From positions 231,312-295,311 of the forward strand of contig NZ_LT717698.1 in the NCBI RefSeq assembly GCF_900157385.1: a DNA stretch of 64,000 bases, written 5' to 3'. The translations under genes and the position numbers were made by a program. Under the pieces are notes generated by a model that worked only from the letters and a program-made list of their open reading frames with translations, searched no databases and had not been told where the DNA came from. Positions within the stretch are counted from its first letter, which is position 1; each line of letters begins with the position of its first letter. Origin of the DNA: Mycobacterium terramassiliense. Lineage in GTDB: Bacteria; Actinomycetota; Actinomycetes; Mycobacteriales; Mycobacteriaceae. This document shows, piece after piece, positions 46,170-55,609 of the stretch.

Positions 46170-46916
46170 ATGGCCGACGCCTCGCTCCCCGACCACCTGC
46201 CCAACCTGCGCCCCGACGGGAAGCCCCCGCACCCCTCGTGGCTTCCCAAGCAACGCCGCGGCATCACACCCCAAATGATCGGGCGCTACCCCGATTTCGA
46301 CGTGCTTCAAACGGCCGACTCGTGGGACGACGCCACCAGGAAGGTGGTGCTGGCCCGCCTCGAGCCCCCCGGCCCGCTGCGGTTCTTCACCGAGGACGAG
46401 GAGCCCTGCCTGCGCGCGTTCTGTGACACGGTACTGGCGCAGGACCGCGAGCCCCGGGTGCCGGTGGCCGAATCGGTCGACGCCAAGCTCGCCGACGGGC
46501 GCCTCGACGGCTATCAATACGCCGACATGCCCGACGACCGCGACACCTGGCGGCTGGTGCTGCGCGGGCTCGACGAGACCGCCGCGCGCCGCTACGGCGC
46601 CGCCTCCTTCGCCGCCGCCGAGCCCGCCACCCGCGAGTCGATCGTCGACCAGTTCTCCAAGGGCAGGCTGGAGGACGGAACCTGGGAACGCCTGAACGTC
46701 AAGCGCGCGTGGTCGGTGTGCATGCGAATGACGTTGTCGGGCTTCTACTCCCACCCCTGGGCGTGGAACGAGATCGGCTTCGGCGGTCCGGCCTACCCGC
46801 GCGGGTTCATGCGCCTCGGCGGTGCCACCGGGCCCGCCTCGGCGCGCGAACCGTTCGAGACCCCCGGAGCCACCGACGAGGATCCGGTGCGAATCGTGCA
46901 AGAGGGTGAGATCTGA
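46170..46916 (+). CDS. Gluconate 2-dehydrogenase subunit 3-like protein
   Basis: The 248-residue protein resembles the small (gamma) subunit of membrane gluconate/sugar dehydrogenases: RFFTEDEEPCLRAFCDTVLAQD (about 70-91), LVLRGLDETAARRYG, and the C-terminal WSVCMRMTLSGFYSHPWAWNEIGFGGPAYPRGF. In known enzymes this subunit assists folding and export of the FAD subunit. Here no Tat signal is visible. The stop codon overlaps the start of the GMC oxidoreductase gene (TGATG), its expected partner. Confidence 0.8.
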   Translation: MADASLPDHLPNLRPDGKPPHPSWLPKQRRGITPQMIGRYPDFDVLQTADSWDDATRKVVLARLEPPGPLRFFTEDEEPCLRAFCDTVLAQDREPRVPVAESVDAKLADGRLDGYQYADMPDDRDTWRLVLRGLDETAARRYGAASFAAAEPATRESIVDQFSKGRLEDGTWERLNVKRAWSVCMRMTLSGFYSHPWAWNEIGFGGPAYPRGFMRLGGATGPASAREPFETPGATDEDPVRIVQEGEI

Positions 46917-48625
46917 TGGGCGACTTTTGGCGCGGCCTGTTCAAGGGGGCGGTCGGCCCGAAGGACAACGATTCGCGGTTCCTACTCGACGTGCACTCCC
47001 GCGAACTGCCCGGCGAGAAGACCATGCGCCGCTTCCACGACGACGACGAGGTCGACCTCGTCGTCGTCGGCGCCGGCGCGGGCGGTTCGGTGCTCGCCCA
47101 GCGGCTGGCGCGCGCGGGCTGGCGGGTGGTGATCCTCGAGGCGGGACCCCTCTGGCACCCCGACGAGGACTGGGTGTCCGACGAGGCTGGCTCGCATGAC
47201 CTGTACTGGACGCAGAAGCGCATCATCGGCGGGGCGGATCCGATCGAGCTGGGCAAGAACAACTCCGGGCGCGGCGTCGGCGGCTCGATGGTCCACTACG
47301 CCGGCTACTGCCCGCGGTTCCACCCCAGCGACTTCGCCACCTACAGCCGCGACGGCGTCGGCGCGGACTGGCCCATCCGCTACGAAGACGTGCTGCCCCA
47401 CTACGAGCGCGTCGAGCTCGAGCTGCCGGTGGCCGGCCAGAACTGGCCGTGGGGCCACCCCCATCGGTATTCGTTTGCCCCGCATCCCATTTCCGGCGCG
47501 GCGGCCAAGTTGTGGGAGGGCGCGCTGAAGCTCGGCATCGAGATGCGCGTCGGCCCGGTCGGCATCGTCAACGGCACCTTCGGCAACCGCCCGCACTGCA
47601 TCTACCGCGGCTACTGCCTGCAGGGCTGCAAGGTCAACGCCAAGGCCAGCCCGTACGTCACGCACCTGCCCGACGCGCTCGCCCGCGGCGTGGAGATCCG
47701 CGCCGACTGCATGGCCGCGCGCGTCGAGCTCGACGAGAGCGGGGCCGCGCGGGGCGTTGTCTACTACGACGAGGCGGGTGGCACCGAGCGGCTGCAGCGC
47801 GCGAAAGCCGTTGCGGTTGCTGGATATTCGATCGAAACCCCGCGCCTGCTGCTGAACTCGGTCAGCGACCGCTTCCCGAACGGGCTGGGCAACAACGACG
47901 ATCAGGTCGGGCGCTACGTGATGGTGCAGGGTGCCACCCAATCCGCGGGCCGGTGGCCCGAGGAGCTCCGGATGTACAAGGCGCCTCCCCCCGAGGTGTC
48001 CTCCGAGCAGTTCTACGAGACCGACCCATCCCGCGGGTTCGCCCGCGGCTTTTCCATCCAGACCGTGTCGCCGCTGCCCATCGGCTGGGCCGAACACGTG
48101 TTGGCCGAAGGGCACTGGGGCCGCGCGCTGCGCGAATACATGCGCGACTACAACCACTGGGCGACCATCGGCGTGCTCAACGAGCTGTTGCCGCAGCCGG
48201 ACAACCGGGTCACCCTTGCCGACGAGAAAGACCCCTACGGCATCCCGGTGGCCCGGTTCGACTACACGCTCTGCGACAACGACAAGGCCAACATGGCCTA
48301 CTCCACCAAGGTGATCGGCGACATCCTGAGCGCCGCCGACGCCCAGGACACACTCACCATCGAGCGCTTCGCCCACCTCATCGGCGGCGCGCGCATGGGG
48401 ACCAGCCCGGAGAACTCGGTGGTCGACTCCGATCACCGCGTGTGGGGCGTGCCGAACCTGTTTCTTGCCGACGGCTCGGTGTGCCCGACGCAGGGCTCGG
48501 CCAACCCGGCCCTGACGATCATGGCGCTGGCCTCCCGGCTGGCCGAACGGATGGCGGCGGGCAGGATCCGCACCGGCGCCGCCGGCGCGGTCGATCGACG
48601 GTCCAAGGCGGGGGCCCGTGGCTGA
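46916..48625 (+). CDS. GMC-family FAD oxidoreductase
   Basis: The 569-residue enzyme has the FAD motif VVVGAGAGGSVLAQRL (about 45-60), GRGVGGSMVHYAGYCPRF, a Cys-rich segment HCIYRGYCLQGCKVNAKASP that resembles gluconate/fructose dehydrogenase large subunits, and a C-terminal GTSPENSVVDSDHRVWGVPNLFLADGS with TQGSANPALTIMALA. It probably oxidises a sugar or polyol using FAD. The partner subunit lies immediately upstream. The gene ends inside the start of the GH15 gene (GTGGCTGA). No signal peptide is seen. Confidence 0.9.
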   Translation: MGDFWRGLFKGAVGPKDNDSRFLLDVHSRELPGEKTMRRFHDDDEVDLVVVGAGAGGSVLAQRLARAGWRVVILEAGPLWHPDEDWVSDEAGSHDLYWTQKRIIGGADPIELGKNNSGRGVGGSMVHYAGYCPRFHPSDFATYSRDGVGADWPIRYEDVLPHYERVELELPVAGQNWPWGHPHRYSFAPHPISGAAAKLWEGALKLGIEMRVGPVGIVNGTFGNRPHCIYRGYCLQGCKVNAKASPYVTHLPDALARGVEIRADCMAARVELDESGAARGVVYYDEAGGTERLQRAKAVAVAGYSIETPRLLLNSVSDRFPNGLGNNDDQVGRYVMVQGATQSAGRWPEELRMYKAPPPEVSSEQFYETDPSRGFARGFSIQTVSPLPIGWAEHVLAEGHWGRALREYMRDYNHWATIGVLNELLPQPDNRVTLADEKDPYGIPVARFDYTLCDNDKANMAYSTKVIGDILSAADAQDTLTIERFAHLIGGARMGTSPENSVVDSDHRVWGVPNLFLADGSVCPTQGSANPALTIMALASRLAERMAAGRIRTGAAGAVDRRSKAGARG

Positions 48626-50408
48626 GCGGACGATCGACGTCGAGGCCGCCTTCACGCCCCGCGTGCTGCGCGAGTACGCGCTGCTCGCCGACGGCGAGCG
48701 GGGCGCGCTCATCGGACCGGAGGGCGACGTGGCGTGGATGTGCGCGCCGCGGTGGGATTCGGACGCGGTCTTTTCCAACCTGATCGGCGGCGACGGGGCG
48801 TATGCGGTCACCCCGATCGACGTACGGCACGTGTGGGGCGGCTACTACGAGCCGGGCACCCTGATCTGGCGCAATCGCTGGATCACCCACGACGCGATCG
48901 TGGAGTGCCGCGAGGCGCTCGCCTTTCCCGGCGACCCCGACCGGGTGGTGCTGCTGCGGCGCCTCACCGGCTGCCGCGGGACCGCGCGGTTGCGGGTGCT
49001 GCTCGCGCCGACCGCCGCGTTCGGTCGCCACGGCCCCGGTCAGCCGAATCTCGATGACGGGGTATGGAGCGGCCGGTCCGGGCGGTTGCGGTGGCGATGG
49101 TCGGGCGGCGCCGACGCGCGTCCCGTGAAATCGGCGCACGGCCGCGGCGAGGTGCTCACGGGCGAGATCACCATTGACGAGGGCCGGCACCACGACCTGG
49201 TGCTGGAGCTGTCCGAGCGCGCGCTGCCCGACTGGCCGCCCGACCCCGGCATCACCTGGGACGCCACCGCGGCCGCCTGGCAGCGCAGCATGCCCGAGCT
49301 GAACTGCACCATCGCCCCCCGCGACGGCCGGCACTCCTACGCCGTGCTGCGCGGGCTGACCAGCAGCGCCGGCGGCATGGTCGCCGCGGCCACGATGAGC
49401 CTTCCCGAACGAGCGCACACCAACCAGAACTACGACTACCGGTACGCCTGGATCCGGGACCAGGTTTACGCCGGCCTGGCCGCGGCGTCCGCCGGCGCCA
49501 CCGAGCTGCTCGACCGGGCGGTCGAGTTCGTCGGCGCCCGGCTGCTCGAGGACGGCCCGCAGCTCAAGCCGGCCTACACCGTCACCGGCGGTGCCGTGCC
49601 CAGCGAGGAGAAACTCGACCTGCCCGGCTACCCGGGCGGTACCGACAAGCTCGGCAATTGGGTCAACCGGCAATTCCAGCTCGACGTCTTCGGCGAGGCC
49701 CTGCAGCTGCTGGCCACCGCGGGCGCCGCCGACCGGCTCGACGCCGAGGGCTGGCGCGCCGCGCAGGCCGCCATCGCCGCGATCGAAAAGCGTTGGCGCG
49801 AGCCGGATGCCGGTGTCTGGGAGATCGACGACGAGTGCTGGACGCAGTCCCGCCTGGCCTGCGTGGCCGGGCTGCGCGCCATCGCCAAGGTGGCCGGCGC
49901 CGGCCCGGAGGTCGCCTCCTGCGCTTCGCTGGCCGACGCGATCCTCGCCGCCACCGCCTCGGAGAGTGTGCACCCGGGCGGCTACTGGCAACGCAGCCCG
50001 CGCCTGGCCGGGGTCGACGCGTCGCTGCTGCCCCCGCCGGTGCGCGGCGCCGTCCCCGCCGACGACCCCCGCACCCGGGCCACGCTGGACGCCGTTCGGC
50101 GGGACCTCACGGAGGACGGGTTCGTCTACCGGTTCCGGCACGACGAGCGTGACCTGGGCGACGCCGAGGGGGCCTTTCTGCTATGCGGTTTCATGATGGC
50201 GCTGGCCGAACACCAGATCGGCCATGCCCATTGTGCGATGCGCTGGTTCGAACGCAACCGCGCCGCCTGCGGCCCGCCGGGCCTGTTCTGCGAGGAATAC
50301 GACGTCCGGCAACGCCAGCTGCGCGGCAACCTGCCCCAAGCGTTCGCGCACGCCCTGCTGTTGGAATGCACGGCCACCCTGGCCGAGGACGCCGTCCACC
50401 ACGACTGA
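48618..50408 (+). CDS. Glycoside hydrolase family 15 protein (glucoamylase/trehalase-like)
   Basis: The 596-residue protein has the bacterial GH15 layout: an N-terminal beta-sandwich domain (RALIGPEGDVAWMCAPRWDSDAVF, about 24-60) and a C-terminal (alpha/alpha)6 barrel with NYDYRYAWIRDQVYAGLAA, GYPGGTDKLGNWVNRQFQLDVFGE, and ERNRAACGPPGLFCEEYD holding candidate catalytic Glu residues. Family members release glucose from starch-like glucans or hydrolyse trehalose; which applies here is open. No signal peptide, so it acts in the cytoplasm. It starts inside the end of the GMC gene. Confidence 0.9.
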   Translation: MAERTIDVEAAFTPRVLREYALLADGERGALIGPEGDVAWMCAPRWDSDAVFSNLIGGDGAYAVTPIDVRHVWGGYYEPGTLIWRNRWITHDAIVECREALAFPGDPDRVVLLRRLTGCRGTARLRVLLAPTAAFGRHGPGQPNLDDGVWSGRSGRLRWRWSGGADARPVKSAHGRGEVLTGEITIDEGRHHDLVLELSERALPDWPPDPGITWDATAAAWQRSMPELNCTIAPRDGRHSYAVLRGLTSSAGGMVAAATMSLPERAHTNQNYDYRYAWIRDQVYAGLAAASAGATELLDRAVEFVGARLLEDGPQLKPAYTVTGGAVPSEEKLDLPGYPGGTDKLGNWVNRQFQLDVFGEALQLLATAGAADRLDAEGWRAAQAAIAAIEKRWREPDAGVWEIDDECWTQSRLACVAGLRAIAKVAGAGPEVASCASLADAILAATASESVHPGGYWQRSPRLAGVDASLLPPPVRGAVPADDPRTRATLDAVRRDLTEDGFVYRFRHDERDLGDAEGAFLLCGFMMALAEHQIGHAHCAMRWFERNRAACGPPGLFCEEYDVRQRQLRGNLPQAFAHALLLECTATLAEDAVHHD

Positions 50409-50425
50409 CGAATGGAGATTCCGCG

Positions 50426-51439
50426 ATGACACAGACCGTCGTGATCACCGGTGCCAGCGCCGGCATCGGCCGCGCCACCGCCCAGCTGTTCGGGCAGCGC
50501 GGCGCCAACGTCGCCCTGCTCGCCCGCGGCGCCGCCGGGCTGGAGGGCGCCGCCCGTGACGTCGAGGCCGGCGGCGGGAAGGCGCTGGCCATCCCGACCG
50601 ACGTGGCCGACTACCCGGCCGTCGAGGCCGCCGCCGACGAGGCCGAAGCCGCATTCGGGCCCATCGACACCTGGGTCAATGTCGCCTTCACCTCCGTGTT
50701 CGCGCCGTTCAGCGAGATCACCGCCGAGGAATTCAAGCGCGTGACCGAGGTGACCTACCTCGGCTACGTGCACGGCACCATGGCGGCGCTGGCCAAGATG
50801 CGCCCGCGCGACCGCGGCGCCATCGTGCAGGTCGGCTCCGCGCTGAGCCAGCGATCCATTCCGCTGCAGTCGGCCTACTGCGGCGCCAAACACGCGACCA
50901 ACGGTTTCACCGAATCGGTGCGTTGCGAGCTGCTGCACGAGGGCTCCAACGTGCGGATCACCATGGTCCAGATGCCGGCGGTCAACACCCCGCAGTTCTC
51001 CTGGGTGCTCTCCCGCCTGCCCCGCCATCCCCAGCCGGTGCCACCGATCTACCAGCCGGAGGTCGCCGCCCGCGGCGTCGTCTACGCCGCCGATCATCCC
51101 GGGCGCAAACAGTATTGGGTCGGTGACAGCACCGCCGTCACGCTGCTCGCGCAGAAGTTCGTCGCACCGCTGCTGGACCGCTACCTCGGGCGCACCGGGT
51201 ACGACTCCCAGCAGACCGACGAACACGTGAACGGCCAGCAGCCGCACAATCTGTGGCAGCCGGTCGACGAGCAGCCGGGCACCGACCACGGCGCACACGG
51301 CGACTTCGACGACAGGTCCCACGCCCACAGCCCTGAATTGTGGTTCTCCCACCACCCGGTGGCCGGGGGCACGGGCGCCCTGGGGGTCGGGCTGGGCGCG
51401 CTGCTCGGGATGCGGTTCGCCCGCCGGCGCGGGCGATGA
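50426..51439 (+). CDS. Short-chain dehydrogenase with C-terminal extension
   Basis: From the ATG at 50426, 17 bases after the GH15 stop, the product has 337 residues. The SDR core (1-250) has TGASAGIGRATAQ (8-20), a Ser in QVGSALSQRSI, and Tyr/Lys in SAYCGAKHATNGF. The last 90 residues form a tail containing DERYL-like and His-rich stretches (HGAHGDFDDRSHAHSPELWFSHH) and a final hydrophobic segment (GALGVGLGALLGMRFA) that may anchor it to the membrane. The substrate is unknown. Its stop overlaps the next gene's ATG. Confidence 0.9.
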   Translation: MTQTVVITGASAGIGRATAQLFGQRGANVALLARGAAGLEGAARDVEAGGGKALAIPTDVADYPAVEAAADEAEAAFGPIDTWVNVAFTSVFAPFSEITAEEFKRVTEVTYLGYVHGTMAALAKMRPRDRGAIVQVGSALSQRSIPLQSAYCGAKHATNGFTESVRCELLHEGSNVRITMVQMPAVNTPQFSWVLSRLPRHPQPVPPIYQPEVAARGVVYAADHPGRKQYWVGDSTAVTLLAQKFVAPLLDRYLGRTGYDSQQTDEHVNGQQPHNLWQPVDEQPGTDHGAHGDFDDRSHAHSPELWFSHHPVAGGTGALGVGLGALLGMRFARRRGR

Positions 51440-51888
51440 TCGTCTGGGCGCGCGTCGGCTACGGGATCGCGCTGCTAGTCCTCCCGAGCCCACTGCTGCG
51501 GCTGGTCACCGGCCAACCCGCGACGGCGCGGGAACAAGCGCTGACCCGCGTCCTGGGGGCGCGGCTGCTGGCGCAGGCCGCGGTGACCGACGTGCGGCCC
51601 GACGCCGTGTCCGTGGCCCTGGGGGCCGAGGTGGATTTCGTGCACGCCGTCTCGATGCTCGCGTGGGCCGCGGTGGACCGCGGGTCGCGGCGCCTGACCC
51701 TGCTCAGCGCCGCGACCGCCGGGCTGTTCGCCGCCGCCGGCGCCGCGCAGGCGCGGCGGACGCCCGCGGTGGCCCACGCGCGGACCGGCGACGCGCTGGC
51801 CACCCTCGTCCGGCTACGCCGCCGAATCGCCGAGTCGGTTGCGCGATACACCCTGCCCCGGTCTGTTCGCGCGGCCCTGAAGACGTAG
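51436..51888 (+). CDS. Small hypothetical membrane-associated protein, 150 aa
   Basis: The ATG overlaps the SDR stop codon (ATGA). The protein has hydrophobic segments at about 5-22, 45-62, 70-80 and 88-105 separated by Arg-rich stretches. I do not recognise the family. Position between the SDR and the enolase-superfamily gene suggests a role in the same pathway, but nothing in the sequence defines it. Confidence 0.65.
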   Translation: MIVWARVGYGIALLVLPSPLLRLVTGQPATAREQALTRVLGARLLAQAAVTDVRPDAVSVALGAEVDFVHAVSMLAWAAVDRGSRRLTLLSAATAGLFAAAGAAQARRTPAVAHARTGDALATLVRLRRRIAESVARYTLPRSVRAALKT

Positions 51889-51897
51889 GAGGACCGC

Positions 51898-53001
51898 ATG
51901 CTTGACGCCTGCATCGACGAGGTCACCGCGCGGGCCTACGAGATCCCCACCGACGCGCCGGAAGCCGACGGCACCTTCGCCTGGTCGTCGACCACGCTGA
52001 TCCTGGCCGAAGTGGACGCGGGCGGCCGGCGCGGGCTCGGCTACACGTACGCCGCCGGCGCGTGCCGCGAGCTGATCACCGGGCCGCTCGCCGGCGCCGT
52101 CAAAGGGCACAGCGCCCTCGACATCACCGGCGCCTGGGAGTCCATGGTCCGGGCGATCCGCAACAGCGGGCGCCCGGGCCTGGTCTCCTGCGCGATTTCG
52201 GCGGTCGACACCGCGCTGTGGGACCTCAAGGGGAAACTCCTCGACCTGCCCGTGTGCCGGCTGCTCGGCGTGGCACACCCCGAGGTGCCGATCTACGGCA
52301 GCGGCGGCTTCACCACCTACGACGAACGCCATACCCGCGCCCAGCTGGAGCGCTGGGTCGACGCCTGGAAGATCCCGCGGGTGAAGATCAAGATCGGCGA
52401 GTCGTCGGGGTCCGACGAGCGCCGCGACCTGGACCGAATCGCGCTGGCGCGCAAGGTGATCGGACCCGACACCGAACTGTATGTCGACGCCAACGGCGGC
52501 TACCGCCGCAAGCAGGCGATCCGGGTCGCCCACGCCATGGCCGACCACGACGTCACCTGGTTCGAGGAACCCGTGTCGTCCGACGACCTCGCCGGGCTGC
52601 ACGAGGTGCGCGACCAGGTGAACCCGGACGTCACCGCCGGCGAATACGGCTACGACCTCACCTACTTCCGCCGGATGCTGGCCGCCGAAGCGGTCGACTG
52701 CCTGCAGATCGACGTCACCCGCTGCGGCGGCATCACCGACTGGCTGCGGGCCGCGGCCGTCGCCGCCGCGCACCACATCGACGTATCGGGACACTGCGCG
52801 CCCAACCTGCACGCACACGTCGCCGCCGCGATTCCCAACCTGCGGCACCTGGAGTACTTCCACGACCACCACCGCATCGAGCAGATGCTCTTCGACGGCG
52901 CCCTGGCCCCCGACGGCGGGACGCTGCGACCCGACCAGCACCGGCCCGGCCTGGGGCTCGAGTTCAAGCACCGCGACGCCGAGCAGTACCGGGTGCGGTG
53001 A
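51898..53001 (+). CDS. Enolase-superfamily enzyme (mandelate racemase/sugar-acid dehydratase type)
   Basis: The 367-residue protein shows the barrel active-site pattern: Lys in VKIKIGES, Asp in LYVDANGGYRR, Glu in WFEEPVSSDDL, Glu in TAGEYGYD, Asp in QIDVTRCGGITDW, and a His in SGHCAPNLHAH. This set abstracts a proton next to a carboxylate and fits acid-sugar dehydratases or racemases. The AGGAGG-like site at 51887-51893 precedes the ATG. Next to a sugar oxidoreductase, an aldonate dehydratase role is the most attractive guess. Confidence 0.9.
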   Translation: MLDACIDEVTARAYEIPTDAPEADGTFAWSSTTLILAEVDAGGRRGLGYTYAAGACRELITGPLAGAVKGHSALDITGAWESMVRAIRNSGRPGLVSCAISAVDTALWDLKGKLLDLPVCRLLGVAHPEVPIYGSGGFTTYDERHTRAQLERWVDAWKIPRVKIKIGESSGSDERRDLDRIALARKVIGPDTELYVDANGGYRRKQAIRVAHAMADHDVTWFEEPVSSDDLAGLHEVRDQVNPDVTAGEYGYDLTYFRRMLAAEAVDCLQIDVTRCGGITDWLRAAAVAAAHHIDVSGHCAPNLHAHVAAAIPNLRHLEYFHDHHRIEQMLFDGALAPDGGTLRPDQHRPGLGLEFKHRDAEQYRVR

Positions 53002-53090
53002 GGCACGCGGTGCGCCCGATGTGCATGAAGGTGCCCGAAAATGGGCATTGATATGCCAAAAGGATCGAGGCACTGCGGGAGAGACGCGCG

Positions 53091-53816
53091 ATGACTGTGA
53101 ACTTCGAAGACGAGGCCGTCGGGCGTCGCAACGGGCAGGCGGGCGCCGGCCCTTCGGGCTCGGCGTGTGACGAGCTCATGACAGGCATGGTCGAGGACCG
53201 CGGGCTGGGCGCGGTCGACCTGGTCCTGGGCCTGGGCGAGCCACAGCATGTCGGCCGGTTCCGGTTCTTCCTGGACGGCCAGCGCTGGGAGTGGTCGGAC
53301 GCCGTCGCCCGGATGCACGGCTACGAGCCGGGTCAGGTCGAGCCGACCACGGAACTGTTGCTGCAACACAAGCACCCCGAGGACCGCGAGCGCGTCGCGG
53401 CCGTGCTCGACCACGTGCTCAAGGGAAAACCGTTCAGCAGCCGCCACCGCATCATCGACACCGGCGGGCGTACCCGCTGCGTCGTCGTCGCGGGTGACCG
53501 GATGGTCGATGACAGCGGCGCGCTCGCCGGCACGTCGGGTTTTTACGTCGACGTCACCGACTCCCTGCATTCGGATATCACCAACGTCCTGGAGGCGGTG
53601 GCCGACGCCCGCGCCAAGATCGAGCAGGCCAAGGGGGTGCTCATGAGCGCCTACGGCATCTCCGCGGAGCGCGCGTTCGACCTCCTGGTCTGGCGTTCCC
53701 AGGAGACCAACCTCAAGGTGCGCGATCTCGCCGCCCGCTTCCTGGAGGCCGTGGCCGGCAAGGCGTCGGCGGACACGCGGACCCACGTCGACCACGCGCT
53801 GCTGACCCTCGAATAA
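53091..53816 (+). CDS. PAS-ANTAR RNA-binding regulator
   Basis: The 241-residue protein has a PAS fold (about 55-160; RFRFFLDGQRWEWSDAVARMHGYEPG, then HPEDRERVAAVLDHVLKG and SGFYVDVTD) followed by an ANTAR domain (about 170-230; ARAKIEQAKGVLMSAYGISAERAFDLLVWRSQETNLKVRDLAARFLE). ANTAR proteins bind paired hairpins in nascent RNA and prevent termination. PAS-ANTAR proteins are common in mycobacteria. The signal sensed is unknown. It closes the metabolic run and could control it. Confidence 0.92.
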   Translation: MTVNFEDEAVGRRNGQAGAGPSGSACDELMTGMVEDRGLGAVDLVLGLGEPQHVGRFRFFLDGQRWEWSDAVARMHGYEPGQVEPTTELLLQHKHPEDRERVAAVLDHVLKGKPFSSRHRIIDTGGRTRCVVVAGDRMVDDSGALAGTSGFYVDVTDSLHSDITNVLEAVADARAKIEQAKGVLMSAYGISAERAFDLLVWRSQETNLKVRDLAARFLEAVAGKASADTRTHVDHALLTLE

Positions 53817-53824
53817 TTGCCCGG

Positions 53825-55609
53825 GTGGCACACCTACTGGGAGCCGAGGGCATCCGCCTGGAATACCCGACCCAGGTGGTCTTCGAGTCGGTCACGCTGG
53901 GAGTCAACGACGGCGCGCGGATCGGCATCGTCGGGCGCAACGGGGACGGCAAGTCCAGCCTGTTGGGCCTGCTGACCGGCCAGTTGCGGCCCGACGCCGG
54001 CCGCGTCACGCGGCGCAGCGGGCTACGGGTCAGCGCGCTGAGCCAGGCCGACACCCTCCAACCGGGGCACACCGTGGGCTGGACGCTGGTCGGGGACCAG
54101 CCCGAGCACCAGTGGGCGGGCGACGCGCGGGTGCGCGACGTGGTCGGCGGACTGGTGGCCGACATCGCCTGGGACGCAACGATCGACACGCTGTCCGGCG
54201 GGCAGCGCCGACGCGTCCAGCTGGCCCGGCTGCTGATCGGCGAGTGGGACGTGATTGCGCTGGACGAGCCCACCAACCACCTGGACATCGAGGGCATCAC
54301 CTGGCTCGCCGAACACCTGAAGCAGCGCTGGGCGCGCAACACCGGCGGCCTGCTGCTGGTGACGCACGACCGCTGGTTCCTCGACGAGGTCGCCACCGCG
54401 ACGTGGGAGGTGCACGACGGGATCGTCGAGCCGTTCGAGGGCGGCTACGCCGCCTACGTGCTGCAGCGGGTCGAGCGCGACCGGGTGGCCGCGGCCAGCG
54501 AGGCCAAGCGGCAGAACCTGATGCGCAAGGAGCTGGCGTGGCTGCGCCGGGGCCCGCCGGCCCGCACCTCCAAGCCCAAGTTCCGGATCGAGGCCGCCAA
54601 CCAGCTGATCGCCGACGTGCCGCCGCTGCGCAACACGGTCGAGCTGGCCAAGCTGGCGACCGCGCGGCTCGGCAAGGACGTCATCGACCTGCTCGACGTG
54701 TCGGTGTCGTACCCGCCCTTTAGTGGCCGGCCGGTACTGCGCGACGTCGAATGGCGGATCGCGCCGGGCGAACGCACCGGCATCGTCGGGGCCAACGGCG
54801 CCGGCAAGTCGACGCTGCTGGGCTTGATCGCCGGCACCGTGGCGCCGGACACCGGCCGCGTCAAGCGGGGCAAGACGGTTCGCCTGGCCGTGCTGGACCA
54901 GCGCGGCGAGGAGCTGGCCGCGCTCGCCGGCGACCGGATCGCCGACCTGCTGGGCGGCCTGCGCGGCGGCTACGAGGTCGACGGCCGGGAGGTGACGCCG
55001 GCCCAGCTGCTGGAGCGGCTGGGGTTCGGCCGGGGCCAGCTGTCCGCGCGCGTCGGTGACCTGTCCGGCGGCCAGCGGCGCCGGCTGCAGCTGATGCTCA
55101 CGCTGTTGTCCGAACCGAACGTGCTGCTCCTCGACGAGCCCACCAACGACGTCGACACCGACACGCTGACCGCCGTGGAGGACCTGCTCGACTCGTGGCC
55201 GGGCACCCTGATCGTCGTCTCACACGACCGCTACCTGCTGGAGCGGGTCACCGACCAGCAGTACGCGATCCTCGACGGCCGACTGCGCCACCTGCCCGGC
55301 GGCGTCGACGAATACCTGAGGCTGGCGGCGCATCGTCCGGTCGCTGCCGAGCGCCCGCGGGCCGAGCCGCCGGCTTGCGAAACGATGTCCGGCTCGCAGC
55401 GCAGAAACGCGGAGAAGGAGCTGGCCGCCGTCGACCGTCAGCTCGCGCGGCTCGCCGATCGGATCGCGGCCAAACACCACGAGCTCGCCGATCACGACCA
55501 GTCCGATCACGTCGGCCTGACCCGGCTGACCCGGGACCTGCGCGGCCTGGAAGACGAGGTCGCCGCGTCGGAGATCCGCTGGCTGGAGCTGTCGGAGTTG
55601 CTCGAATGA
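53825..55609 (+). CDS. ABC-F family ATPase (antibiotic-resistance/translation factor type)
   Basis: The 594-residue protein starts at GTG 53825 and has two ABC domains: Walker A GRNGDGKSS and GANGAGKST, signatures LSGGQRRRVQLA and LSGGQRRRLQL, and Walker B VIALDEPTNHLD and VLLLDEPTNDVD. A basic inter-domain linker (EAKRQNLMRKELAWLRRGPPARTSKPKF) and a C-terminal helical hairpin (about 515-594) follow the ABC-F plan. It has no membrane segment. ABC-F proteins often protect ribosomes from antibiotics. In M. tuberculosis this locus is annotated as two fragments, Rv1668c and Rv1667c; here it is one gene. It overlaps the P450 gene by 4 bp. Confidence 0.93.
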   Translation: MAHLLGAEGIRLEYPTQVVFESVTLGVNDGARIGIVGRNGDGKSSLLGLLTGQLRPDAGRVTRRSGLRVSALSQADTLQPGHTVGWTLVGDQPEHQWAGDARVRDVVGGLVADIAWDATIDTLSGGQRRRVQLARLLIGEWDVIALDEPTNHLDIEGITWLAEHLKQRWARNTGGLLLVTHDRWFLDEVATATWEVHDGIVEPFEGGYAAYVLQRVERDRVAAASEAKRQNLMRKELAWLRRGPPARTSKPKFRIEAANQLIADVPPLRNTVELAKLATARLGKDVIDLLDVSVSYPPFSGRPVLRDVEWRIAPGERTGIVGANGAGKSTLLGLIAGTVAPDTGRVKRGKTVRLAVLDQRGEELAALAGDRIADLLGGLRGGYEVDGREVTPAQLLERLGFGRGQLSARVGDLSGGQRRRLQLMLTLLSEPNVLLLDEPTNDVDTDTLTAVEDLLDSWPGTLIVVSHDRYLLERVTDQQYAILDGRLRHLPGGVDEYLRLAAHRPVAAERPRAEPPACETMSGSQRRNAEKELAAVDRQLARLADRIAAKHHELADHDQSDHVGLTRLTRDLRGLEDEVAASEIRWLELSELLE

